Positions 45,709 through 54,973 of a stretch of 64,000 nt of DNA are shown one piece after another. This DNA is from Prochlorococcus sp. HOT208_60m_813G15 (GTDB lineage Bacteria; Cyanobacteriota; Cyanobacteriia; PCC-6307; Cyanobiaceae). The position numbers were made by a program, and so were the translations under genes. Where the stretch lies: contig MWOS01000195.1 in assembly GCA_002026165.1 (NCBI GenBank), forward strand, positions 18,752-82,751, read 5' to 3'. Position 1 is the stretch's first letter, and each line of letters starts with the position of its first letter. A model generated the notes under the pieces. It did not search any database and had not been told where the DNA came from. It saw nothing but the letters and a program-made list of their open reading frames with translations.

Positions 45709-46578
45709 ATGAAAGGAATTATTCTTGCTGGAGGTACAGGAAGCAGATTAAATCCAGCGACCTTAGCAATTTCTAAACAGCTAATCCCAATTTATGATAA
45801 ACCTATGGTTTATTATCCTTTATCAACTTTAATGTTGGCCGAGATTAAAGATATTTTAATTATTACTACTAAATTAGATATTGAAAGATTTAAATTTTTA
45901 TTAGGGAATGGCTCTCAATGGGGTATAAAAATTTCATATGCAATACAAGAAAGTCCAAGAGGTGTAGCTGATGCATTTATAGTTGCCGAAGAATTTATAA
46001 AAAAAAGTAGAGTAGCATTGATATTAGGAGATAATATATTTTATGGAAATGAATTATCTAGAGATTTAGTTAGAGCAAAATCCTTTTCAGGAGCGACTAT
46101 TTTTACATCTCAAGTAAGTGATCCCAAAAGGTACGGTATTGTAGAATTTGATAAAAATAATAACCCAATTAATTTAGTAGAAAAGCCAAAATCCCCAAAA
46201 TCTAACTATGCCATAACTGGACTTTATTTTTATGATAATAACGTAATTGAAATAGCTAAGAATCTTGAACCATCTGAGCGTGGAGAGCTAGAAATTACTG
46301 ATATTAATAAAAAATATCTTAATAAAGGCAAGCTAAATATTCAAAAGTTTGGTCGTGGACACGCATGGTTGGATACGGGGACTCATGAATCACTTTTAGA
46401 AGCAAGCCAATTTGTTGCAACCTTAGAAAATAGACAGGGTTTAAAAATTTGCTGCCCAGAAGAAATTGCATATCGAAAAAAATTTATTGATGAAAAACAA
46501 TTAAAAAATCTTGCAAAAAAGTTAACTAAAACAAATTATGGGAAATATCTTTTGTCTATAAAAAATGAAAAAGATTAA
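45709..46578 (+). CDS. rfbA: Glucose-1-phosphate thymidylyltransferase
   Basis: The 289-aa protein starts [20 protein letters not shown] and has the family signatures [32 protein letters not shown] and [19 protein letters not shown]. It joins dTTP and glucose-1-phosphate to dTDP-glucose. Length is normal. No rfbC (3,5-epimerase) or rfbD is present in the window, so the product is probably not rhamnose. Confidence 0.97.
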   Translation: MKGIILAGGTGSRLNPATLAISKQLIPIYDKPMVYYPLSTLMLAEIKDILIITTKLDIERFKFLLGNGSQWGIKISYAIQESPRGVADAFIVAEEFIKKSRVALILGDNIFYGNELSRDLVRAKSFSGATIFTSQVSDPKRYGIVEFDKNNNPINLVEKPKSPKSNYAITGLYFYDNNVIEIAKNLEPSERGELEITDINKKYLNKGKLNIQKFGRGHAWLDTGTHESLLEASQFVATLENRQGLKICCPEEIAYRKKFIDEKQLKNLAKKLTKTNYGKYLLSIKNEKD

Positions 46579-46648
46579 ATTTATTGACTCTAAATTAAAA
46601 TAGTAAACTCTTATTACTGTTATATTTAATTATAATCCAAACATTTTT

Positions 46649-48436
46649 ATGTTAAATGATTTTAAAAAGATAATAAGTCTTTTTAGTGAGGAAGAAAGAT
46701 CTAAAGGATATAAATTATTGATTTTAGTATCGATTATGGCTTTGATTGAAGTTTTTAGCATCGCTTCAATATTCCCTTTTATTAGTTTATTAACAAATAA
46801 AAATATTATTTATAATCAGCCTATTATTTCAAAAATATATAATTTTTCAGGATTAAATAATGAAAAGCATTTCATAATTTTTATTGGAATTGCTACTGTC
46901 TTGTTGTTTACTACATCATTAATTTTAAAATCTTTAACGATCTATTCTCAAATACTTTATGTTGAAATGTGCGAAAGCGGATTAAGTAGAAGGATTTTTA
47001 ATTTATATATTAATCAACCTTATGGTTGGTTTTTAAATAGGAACAGTTCGGTACTTGGGAAAAATATTATATCTGAAGTAAATACAGTAGTAAACTATGG
47101 TCTTTTACCTTTAGTAAGTGTTGTTGCACAAACCATCGTTAGCATTTCGATTGTTAGCCTGCTTATTTTAACAAACGTAAAATTAGCATTCTCAATTATT
47201 TTTATTTTACTTTTTATTTATTTAACTATTTTTAAAATTGTAAGTAGTTTTTTGAAAAGAATTGGAAGCGAAAGAAGCACAATAAATTCGAAACGTTTTA
47301 AACTATTAAATGAGGCTTTTAATGCTTATAAAGTTGTAAAAATTCTCGGCTTAGAACATATATATATAGAAAGATTCAAACCAATAGCAAAAAAATATGC
47401 TGTTAAAAACTCTAACTTACAAATTACTACTATGCTTCCAAGATATTTTGTAGAAATAACAGCATTCGGAAGTATTCAAATTATTATTTTATTATTGATT
47501 GCTAGAAACTTTGATCTTGAAAATGCATTACCTTTTATAACTTTATATTTATTTGCAGGATATAGATTAATCCCTTCTTTACAAGAAATTTATTCTAGTT
47601 TTGGAAAATTAAGATTCGTAAAAAAACCTCTTCATAATTTATATAATGATTCAAAAAGTTTAAATGAAATTAAATATCCCCAAAATGATAATGTTTCGAC
47701 AATAAAATTAACAAATTCACTGGTTCTAGAAAAAGTAAATTTTACTTATAGCGAAAAAAATAGAAATATTATTAATAACTTAAATCTCGAAATTAAAGCT
47801 AATACAAAAGTTGGAATAGTAGGAGAAACTGGTAGTGGTAAGAGTACAACAGTAGATATTATTCTGGGATTATTGGAACCTCAAAGTGGAAATATTAAAA
47901 TAGATAATAAAATAATAAATTCCCAAAATTACAAGTTTTGGCAAAAAAACGTAGGGTATGTCCCGCAAGACATTTTTATAAGTGATGAAGATATTGCTTC
48001 AAATATTGCATTTGGCCTAAAACCTGAAGATATCAACTTCCAAAAAGTAATAAGCTCAGCAAAAGTTGCTAATCTACACGATTTTATAAAAGACTTACCT
48101 CATGGATATCTAACAAAAATTGGAGAGAGAGGGGTAAGGTTATCAGGGGGTCAGAGACAAAGAATAGGTATAGCAAGAGCTATATATAATGAACCAACCG
48201 TATTAATTCTTGATGAAGCGACTAGCTCACTTGATAATCTTACAGAGAGGAAAGTAATGGAAGCTGTAGATAATTTAACTAATAAAATGACAATTATAAT
48301 AGTTGCTCATAGATTAACCACAGTCAAAAATTGTGATAGGATTTATTTCTTTAAAAATGGTTGTATTGCTGACTCAGGTAATTATGAAAATTTACTGAAA
48401 ACATATAAAACTTTTAGAGATATGGCTAAGCAATAA
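46649..48436 (+). CDS. ABC exporter, fused permease-ATPase (MsbA/PglK-like)
   Basis: The 595-aa half-transporter has a six-helix N-terminal domain and an ATPase with Walker A GETGSGKST near residue 393, signature LSGGQRQRIGIARAI, Walker B VLILDEATSSLD and the switch histidine in IVAHRLTTV. Such proteins flip lipid-linked oligosaccharides (PglK) or lipids (MsbA). Its place in a glycan island favours an oligosaccharide flippase, taking the role of Wzx. Confidence 0.9.
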   Translation: MLNDFKKIISLFSEEERSKGYKLLILVSIMALIEVFSIASIFPFISLLTNKNIIYNQPIISKIYNFSGLNNEKHFIIFIGIATVLLFTTSLILKSLTIYSQILYVEMCESGLSRRIFNLYINQPYGWFLNRNSSVLGKNIISEVNTVVNYGLLPLVSVVAQTIVSISIVSLLILTNVKLAFSIIFILLFIYLTIFKIVSSFLKRIGSERSTINSKRFKLLNEAFNAYKVVKILGLEHIYIERFKPIAKKYAVKNSNLQITTMLPRYFVEITAFGSIQIIILLLIARNFDLENALPFITLYLFAGYRLIPSLQEIYSSFGKLRFVKKPLHNLYNDSKSLNEIKYPQNDNVSTIKLTNSLVLEKVNFTYSEKNRNIINNLNLEIKANTKVGIVGETGSGKSTTVDIILGLLEPQSGNIKIDNKIINSQNYKFWQKNVGYVPQDIFISDEDIASNIAFGLKPEDINFQKVISSAKVANLHDFIKDLPHGYLTKIGERGVRLSGGQRQRIGIARAIYNEPTVLILDEATSSLDNLTERKVMEAVDNLTNKMTIIIVAHRLTTVKNCDRIYFFKNGCIADSGNYENLLKTYKTFRDMAKQ

Positions 48437-48632
48437 CATCTTTTAATTAAAATCAATAAATATGAATGTCTATAAATTTTAAAACCCTTATATTAAAATT
48501 ACTTGAAAATATTATTGATATTGTTCTTTTTTACAGAGATTAATTTTTTTTTATCAAATATAAAATCAATTAAAAATTGAATATTTTGTATATCAATGAG
48601 ACGGTATTATAATAAAAAAAAATAAGTTTTTT

Positions 48633-50165
48633 ATGCAAAATAAATATACTTTAAGTTATGTTTATCGAATAATAAGTGAAAGTGAATTTGAATTTAAAGA
48701 GGATATTATTCAATTTGGAAAGGAATCTTGGCCGCTAACAAGGAATATGCTTTGGACAACATTAACTAACTTGAAAAAAGAAAATAAGATAAAAAAAAAG
48801 GTTAAAAGATTTAGAATTAATCTTCTAAATTTAAATGTCAAAATATATAAAAATTTAATTATACGTTTTTTTAGAAATATGAATTATAAATTTTCAGTAG
48901 AAAAATTCCATTCAGAATACAAAACAATATTCTTTTCTAGAGGAGTATATTTAGAAAAAGTTGGTTGTGGAATTCATGTTGATAGAATTATGGATCCTAT
49001 TTATATGACATCATCTATTAATGATAAATCCTTAAAAATTTATTTAGATTATTTAACTTTAAAAGATAATTTTTTTCTAAAAGGATTTAACTATTTCACA
49101 AACAAATCTTATTTAAAATCCAAATTTGATAAAGAAGAATACATAAATTTAGAAAAATACTGTATTAATTTTTTAAAATTATTTATAAAATTAAACCTAC
49201 TTGATGATTATGAGGAATTTTTAATTAAAGAATTAAAAAAATCAATTAAAAATTATCTAATTTCCAAAAAAAATTCTAAAAAATTTCTACAAAAATTCGC
49301 CTCATTACAAAAGATTTTTCTTCCTTCTTGGTATTTCCCAAACACAATGGGTATTATTGCTGCAGCTAAGGAATTAAATATATCAACAATTGAAGTACAA
49401 CATGGGAAACAAGGAAAATTCCAAGCTGCTTATTCAGGCTGGAATTTTTTCCCAGAAAAAGGTTTTTTAAATATGCCAGATCATTTTTGGTGTTGGGGAA
49501 ATAAATCTATAGAAAATATTCTTAGAGCATCTCCTAAACGGAAATTTCATAAACCTACTTTAGGTGGATATGCTTGGCCTATTTGGTACAAGACATTTAC
49601 AAGTAAAAATCAAGAAACGTTGCAAAAAAATTCCAGAATAAAACTTCTTTTTACTATACAAGGAGAACAAGGGGACACCAATAATCAACCATTGCCTGAC
49701 GGATTATTTGATTTAATTAGATATTATCAAAATTTATATAATGATACTAATGAAAAAGTATTTGAACTTAAAATAAGATTGCATCCTAATTGTGTAAATA
49801 AAAACTTAATGTACTTAAAATCAAGATTAGGAAAATTATTTAATTCAGATTTAATCACTTATAGTTCAAAATTAACGCATTGTTTTTATGATGATTTACT
49901 CTGGTCAAATCATCATTTAACCTACTTTAGTAGTTGCGCTATCGAAGCACTATTATTCGGGATTAAATCAGCCGTATATGGTAGTGAGTCATATAAAATT
50001 TATAATGAAGAAATAGAAAACAAATCCATTACTTATCTAAAATATAATACATCAGAAGAAATCTTAAATTGGATAAAAAATGAAAATAGTTTTTCTTCGG
50101 ATTGTTATAAAGATATTGTTGAAATTAAGTTCCCTGATGCAAATCTAATCAGATCTTTAACGTAA
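48633..50165 (+). CDS. Large GT-B-like surface polysaccharide protein, unknown (510 aa)
   Basis: The first ~220 residues are lysine-rich and helical; the rest resembles a GT-B/capsule-synthesis fold: NISTIEVQHGKQGKFQAAYS near residue 250, FWCWGNKSIENILR, then RIKLLFTIQGEQGD and HLTYFSSCAIEALLFGIKSAV near residue 435. The H-G-x2-G and S-S-C-A-x-E-A pattern resembles capsule or sialyl/teichoate-type transferases that use CMP- or CDP-activated donors. It immediately precedes the CBS-NeuB cassette, so it may use its product. No named family recognised. Confidence 0.6.
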   Translation: MQNKYTLSYVYRIISESEFEFKEDIIQFGKESWPLTRNMLWTTLTNLKKENKIKKKVKRFRINLLNLNVKIYKNLIIRFFRNMNYKFSVEKFHSEYKTIFFSRGVYLEKVGCGIHVDRIMDPIYMTSSINDKSLKIYLDYLTLKDNFFLKGFNYFTNKSYLKSKFDKEEYINLEKYCINFLKLFIKLNLLDDYEEFLIKELKKSIKNYLISKKNSKKFLQKFASLQKIFLPSWYFPNTMGIIAAAKELNISTIEVQHGKQGKFQAAYSGWNFFPEKGFLNMPDHFWCWGNKSIENILRASPKRKFHKPTLGGYAWPIWYKTFTSKNQETLQKNSRIKLLFTIQGEQGDTNNQPLPDGLFDLIRYYQNLYNDTNEKVFELKIRLHPNCVNKNLMYLKSRLGKLFNSDLITYSSKLTHCFYDDLLWSNHHLTYFSSCAIEALLFGIKSAVYGSESYKIYNEEIENKSITYLKYNTSEEILNWIKNENSFSSDCYKDIVEIKFPDANLIRSLT

Positions 50166-50299
50166 AAAAATTTAAAATTAATAAATTTTAACTCTAATTG
50201 TTTAAATAATTTCTTCATTAAAAATTATTATGAAAATATATTTTTTTGACTTTATGAATTTCTAAAATTTTATACTTTATGAGAGGAGATTAATAAACA

Positions 50300-52600
50300 A
50301 TGGCTCATTACTATAATTTAAAAAGTAAATTAATATGTAATAAAAATGAATCATTATCTAAAGTTCTTACTTTATTAAAAATTACTAAGGGCTATCCACT
50401 TATTGTTATTAATGATGACAAGAGTCTTTATGGTGTCATCTCAAATGGTGATATTTCAAAGTTTATTAACGCTAAAAACTCGATAGATACAAATAATATT
50501 CTTGCAAAGGACATAGCGAATCAAAACCCTAAAGTTGCTCACATACTTGATAAATATGAAACTATAGAGGGATATTTATCTAATACCAAAGTAAGAACCA
50601 TACCAATTATCGATCATAATAGGGTAGTTAAGAGAATAGTAACAGCAGAAAAACCATATCTAAAGATTGGCAATCAAAATATTGGAGAAGGATATAAACC
50701 TTACCTAATTGCTGAAATTGGTGTTAATCATAATGGTGATTTAAAAGAGGCTAAATATTTAATAAAAAAAGCTGCCGAATGTAATTGTGACGCAGTAAAG
50801 TTCCAACACAGGAGTGAGAATCTTTATAATGAATCCGATGTAGATACTTGTGATCTTGGAACTCAATATATAATTGCAGAATTAAAAAGAACAAGACTTA
50901 ACATTCAAGAATTAAAAGAATGTACGACCTTTGCAAAACAAAATAATCTAGATGTAATAATTACCGCATTTGACCTTCCTGCTTTGCAAGAAATTACTTC
51001 TGAGGATATTGATTTAGCTGCATTAAAAATTGCATCATGTGATTTAACCAACCAACCTCTTTTTTATGCTTGTAGCCAGCTTGAATTGCCAATAATAATA
51101 TCAACAGGAATGAGTTTCGAGAGGGAGATTTCAGAAGCTAGTTTATTAGCAAAGTCTTTAATGATCGAACATGCTTTTCTTCATTGTAATTCAACTTATC
51201 CAGCACCACCTGAAGATATAAACCTGTCCTACATTAGCCGTTTGAAAGAAATTACAAAAACTGTAGTAGGCTATTCCTCACATGATGGAAATATCCAAGT
51301 TCCTATTTGTTCAATAGGATACGGAGCTGATATTTTAGAATTTCATATTACGAGGTCTAACAATGCTAAAGGGACTGATCATCGTGCATCAATACAAATA
51401 AATAATCTTAAAGATCTAATCGAAGGGTGTGATTTAGCTTATAAGATTAAAGGAGTTCAAAATCCCAGAACACCTTCTCAAGGAGAAATAATTAATAGAA
51501 ATACTTTAGGGAAAAGTTATGCTTTGAATAGAATTTATAAAGCTGGAGAATCAATAGAAAATAAAGATTTGATTCTTATATCACCAGGAAGTGGTTTTAC
51601 TATCGATCAAAAAGAAAAAATAATTGGTAAAAAACTTTTATTAAATAAAAATCAAGGTTCAATAATAAATCCTCAAGATTTAGAAATAGAGCTCTCATTT
51701 AATAAAAAATTACTTGATTTAGCAATTAAAAATCTTTTGTCTTTGGGGTATTTACCTGGAATACCAGTTAGATATCATGATGTTGAAAGATTAAGAGGAA
51801 TTTTCAATGTTCCATTATTAGAATTTCACATGTCGGATAGGGATCTGAATTTATCTCCTAGTGATTATTTAAATGATAATTATAAAGATATAGATTTAAT
51901 CGTACATAGCGTTGAACAATTTGAAGATGGCTTTATCTTTGACTTATGCAGTTTAGATGAAGAAGTCATCAAAAGATCATTCGAAGAAATAAAAAAACTA
52001 ATATTACATGTAGATGAATTAAGAACTTATTTCAAATATTCAAGAAAAATTCCTATAGTAATTAATTTAGGAGGATTTACAAATGATAATTTTTTAGAGG
52101 AAAGTTGTTACTTGAAGAAATTAGACCTATGTACTAAAAATCTAAATAAATTAATTGCTAAATATGAGAATTACGAATTCTTACCGCAAACAATGCCGCC
52201 TTTCCCTTGGCATCAAGGTGGAAGAAGTTTTCATAATATTCTTACAAGTAAAAAAAAGGTAGAGGATTTTATAGGGAAAACAGACGCAAAAGTTTGTTTT
52301 GATGTCTCTCACAGCTTTATGTCTTGTAGTTACTTTGATGAAAACTTATTCGATCATTTGAATATATTATCCTCGAGGGTTCAGCATATACATCTTGCAG
52401 ATGCGGAATCATCAAACTCTGAAGGCCTTGAGATAGGAGAAGGGTCTATTGATTTTATTAATTTTCATAATTCATTAAATAAAAAAAATTGTAAAATTAA
52501 AATGATCCCAGAAATATGGCAAGGACATCTTAATAATGGCGCTAAATTTGCAACTTCTATAATAAGATTTAGTGAAAAACTAAGTGAGATTAATCAATAG
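50300..52600 (+). CDS. Four-domain fusion: CBS pair, NeuB-type synthase, SAF, TIM-barrel isomerase
   Basis: The 766-aa protein contains an N-terminal CBS pair (residues 1-120, VINDDKSLYGVISNGDISKF), a NeuB sialic/nonulosonic acid synthase domain (about 125-375; LIAEIGVNHNGDLKEAKYLI, DAVKFQ, ISTGMSFEREI, CNSTYPAPPEDINL, GYSSHDGN), a SAF antifreeze-like cap (about 400-460; RIYKAGESIENKDL) and a xylose-isomerase-like TIM barrel (about 470-766; HMSDRDLNLSP, CFDVSHSFMSCSYF, RVQHIHLADAESS). NeuB enzymes condense phosphoenolpyruvate with an aldose-type acceptor. The CBS pair may sense nucleotides and the barrel may prepare the acceptor sugar; both are inferred. The next gene follows directly with no gap. 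Confidence 0.88.
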   Translation: MAHYYNLKSKLICNKNESLSKVLTLLKITKGYPLIVINDDKSLYGVISNGDISKFINAKNSIDTNNILAKDIANQNPKVAHILDKYETIEGYLSNTKVRTIPIIDHNRVVKRIVTAEKPYLKIGNQNIGEGYKPYLIAEIGVNHNGDLKEAKYLIKKAAECNCDAVKFQHRSENLYNESDVDTCDLGTQYIIAELKRTRLNIQELKECTTFAKQNNLDVIITAFDLPALQEITSEDIDLAALKIASCDLTNQPLFYACSQLELPIIISTGMSFEREISEASLLAKSLMIEHAFLHCNSTYPAPPEDINLSYISRLKEITKTVVGYSSHDGNIQVPICSIGYGADILEFHITRSNNAKGTDHRASIQINNLKDLIEGCDLAYKIKGVQNPRTPSQGEIINRNTLGKSYALNRIYKAGESIENKDLILISPGSGFTIDQKEKIIGKKLLLNKNQGSIINPQDLEIELSFNKKLLDLAIKNLLSLGYLPGIPVRYHDVERLRGIFNVPLLEFHMSDRDLNLSPSDYLNDNYKDIDLIVHSVEQFEDGFIFDLCSLDEEVIKRSFEEIKKLILHVDELRTYFKYSRKIPIVINLGGFTNDNFLEESCYLKKLDLCTKNLNKLIAKYENYEFLPQTMPPFPWHQGGRSFHNILTSKKKVEDFIGKTDAKVCFDVSHSFMSCSYFDENLFDHLNILSSRVQHIHLADAESSNSEGLEIGEGSIDFINFHNSLNKKNCKIKMIPEIWQGHLNNGAKFATSIIRFSEKLSEINQ

Positions 52601-53581
52601 ATGTCTAATCATTTTGAGGATTTAAAAGAAAGGATAAAGGGTCCAGTTTTTTCAGTAATAACTCCATTTGATAAAGATGGAAAGATAGATTTTCAAAGTC
52701 TAAATCTATATTTAGAAAGAGTTTATACATCAGGAGGCAGGATTTTTTATGTTATGGCTTACAACAGCAGATTTAGTGAACTATCTTGGGATGAAATAAA
52801 ACAATTAAATCATTTTGTAGTAAAAAAATTAAAAAGCTTAAATAGTTCTAATATTGTTATAGTAGCAGATCCCATACATTGCTCTACCAAAATATCTATC
52901 GAGTTTTGTAGTCATGCTGAAGAAATTGGAGCAGACTTAATATCTTTAATTTTCAGAGAAAAATTTTATTCCGAGAATCAAATCTATCAACATTATTTAC
53001 AATGTGCTAATTCTACTAAAATAGGAATTTTAATTCATGAAATGCCTTTCATAAGTGGTCTGGGGGGACATACAGTAAATTGGCCAATATCATTATTGGA
53101 TAAGTTGGCGGATATTCAAAACTTAATTGCTATAAAAGAAGATGCTAAGGATGATAAATACTCTTATGAAGTAATTAATTGTTTAAAAGACAGGTTATCA
53201 ATAATTATTTCAGGTGGAGGAAAAAGGCAATGGTTAAGGTTTGCAGAAATTGGATGTGATTCTTGGCTTAACGGAATCGGAGTATTTGAACCATGTTTAC
53301 CAATTATTTTTTATGAATCTTATCTTAAAGGTGATACATCCCTTATGAATTTAATCTTAGAAAAGATAGAAGATCCCTTTTTTAAAAATATCTGTAACAA
53401 TTTCGGATGGCATATTGGAATTAAAGCCGCGATGGAAACAAGAAATATTTTTCCTCGTTTTGAGAGGATGCCTCTATTACCATTGGATAATAAGCAAATG
53501 GAAATTGTTAAAATTGAAATGAAAAAAATTGAACCATATATTTCTCAAGTAAAAGAGATTTATTTTAAAAATAAACAATGA
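52601..53581 (+). CDS. DHDPS/N-acetylneuraminate lyase-family protein, atypical active site
   Basis: The 326-aa protein has the DapA/NAL TIM-barrel order, with PVFSVITPFDKDGKIDFQSL near the start and the Schiff-base lysine in LIAIKEDAKDD near residue 185. The usual G-T-T-G-E pyruvate loop is replaced by YNSRFSELS and the catalytic tyrosine motif Y-N-x-P by HEMP. Pyruvate aldol chemistry is thus possible but altered. It abuts the NeuB fusion and overlaps the cytidylyltransferase by four bases, so all three are one operon. Confidence 0.78.
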   Translation: MSNHFEDLKERIKGPVFSVITPFDKDGKIDFQSLNLYLERVYTSGGRIFYVMAYNSRFSELSWDEIKQLNHFVVKKLKSLNSSNIVIVADPIHCSTKISIEFCSHAEEIGADLISLIFREKFYSENQIYQHYLQCANSTKIGILIHEMPFISGLGGHTVNWPISLLDKLADIQNLIAIKEDAKDDKYSYEVINCLKDRLSIIISGGGKRQWLRFAEIGCDSWLNGIGVFEPCLPIIFYESYLKGDTSLMNLILEKIEDPFFKNICNNFGWHIGIKAAMETRNIFPRFERMPLLPLDNKQMEIVKIEMKKIEPYISQVKEIYFKNKQ

Positions 53582-54288
53582 GAAAAATAGCTTTTATACC
53601 TGCTCGATCTGGCTCTAAAAGATTTCCAAATAAAAATATTTTCCCTTTATGTGGAAAGCCATTACTTGTATGGACTGTAGAATCTTTTATCAAGAGTAAT
53701 TGCTTTGATGAAATTATTTTCTCAAGTGATTCTGATGAATATAATAATATTTTGAAGCAGTATGTTAAAACGGATATTATTAAATTCCATAAAAGATCAA
53801 AAGAGGAAGCTGGCGATAAAATAAAAATATTTGATTATATTAAAAAAAATATAAGCAATTTTTGCAATGATGAAGATCTTTTTGCGATGGGTCTTCCAAC
53901 TTGTCCTCTAAGAAGAGATTTTCACATAAAAGATTGCATTGAAATTTATTTATCCAAAAGAAAATCTGTTTTCTCTGCTTGTGAATTTGATTTCCATGTA
54001 TCTTTTGCTTTTAAATTAAATAACTATGATGATGAAAATTTTTGGGAACCAGCATTTAAAAATTCACCAATGATTACTGGTCAAACAAGAAGTCAAGATC
54101 AAGAAAAATTTTTCCATCCCAATGGTGCTATCTACATTATAAAACCTGAAGAAGTGAAAAATAATCTAAAAACTTTTTATATCAATTCAATACCTTATAT
54201 AATGGATAAAAAATACTCTACTGACATTGATAATAAAATTGACTTAGAAATTGCGGAAAGAAGTATCAATCAAGGTATTTTAGATTAA
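53578..54288 (+). CDS. CMP-sugar synthetase (NeuA-like acylneuraminate cytidylyltransferase)
   Basis: The 236-aa protein starts MRKIAFIPARSGSKRFPNKN, the cytidylyltransferase signature, with GLPTCPLRR and TDIDNKIDLEIAE as further motifs. It activates a nonulosonic or other keto-deoxy acid as the CMP form. With the preceding synthase it defines a pathway to a CMP-activated sugar acid. The start overlaps the previous stop by four bases. Confidence 0.88.
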   Translation: MRKIAFIPARSGSKRFPNKNIFPLCGKPLLVWTVESFIKSNCFDEIIFSSDSDEYNNILKQYVKTDIIKFHKRSKEEAGDKIKIFDYIKKNISNFCNDEDLFAMGLPTCPLRRDFHIKDCIEIYLSKRKSVFSACEFDFHVSFAFKLNNYDDENFWEPAFKNSPMITGQTRSQDQEKFFHPNGAIYIIKPEEVKNNLKTFYINSIPYIMDKKYSTDIDNKIDLEIAERSINQGILD

Positions 54289-54503
54289 GAATAATCTTAT
54301 AAATACAATCAAATATTTACTTTTAGCTAAATAATAATAAAAAGATTACTAAGTAATTTTAAAGAATTTCTAGCAAATTTATATTGAATATAATATTTTA
54401 AAGATAAGCGCTCTAAAAGAATATTTCTAATATAAAAATTAATCATTTTTATTAAATAAATTCTTGTACAATTTAAAGAGATAAATTTATTGAATAAATA
54501 TTT

Positions 54504-54923
54504 ATGAATACGGTTGATGATCTTATTAAGATAAATTTAGATATAAAAAAAGATATTAGGGGCGATCTTCTACCAATTGAATTTCAAAAAAATTTAAATA
54601 TCAATATCCAGAGATCATTCTTTGTATTTGGGAAAGATAATAGTGTTAGAGGCAATCATGCTCATAAAAAATGCAATCAATTTTTATGCTGTATTAGCGG
54701 AATATGCGAAATTAATTGTGACGATGGTATTAATAAAAATAAAAATATTCTTAAAGATCCCTCAACTATTTTAAAAATCCCAAATATGATTTGGTCATCC
54801 CAAAAATACAAGGCAAAAAATACTATATTACTAGTATTATGTGATTTAGTATATTCTGAGGAAGACTATATAAGAGAATATAAAAAATTTATAGAATATA
54901 AAAAGATCCATCTTAAAAAATAA
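54504..54923 (+). CDS. dTDP-4-keto-6-deoxyhexose 3,4-ketoisomerase-like cupin (FdtA/QdtA/WxcM)
   Basis: The 139-aa cupin has DIRGDLLPIEFQKNL, RSFFVFGKDNSVRGNHAHKK with the conserved histidines, and a jelly-roll continuation NQFLCCISGICEI ... IPNMIWSSQKY. The WxcM/FdtA family converts the 4-keto to a 3-keto sugar before 3-amination. Supports the dTDP-3-amino sugar route with the DegT aminotransferase. It has its own 214-base upstream gap. Confidence 0.88.
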   Translation: MNTVDDLIKINLDIKKDIRGDLLPIEFQKNLNINIQRSFFVFGKDNSVRGNHAHKKCNQFLCCISGICEINCDDGINKNKNILKDPSTILKIPNMIWSSQKYKAKNTILLVLCDLVYSEEDYIREYKKFIEYKKIHLKK

Positions 54924-54973
54924 AATATACATATAAACACCTTATAGTAAAATCAAAATTATTTTTTCCCACA

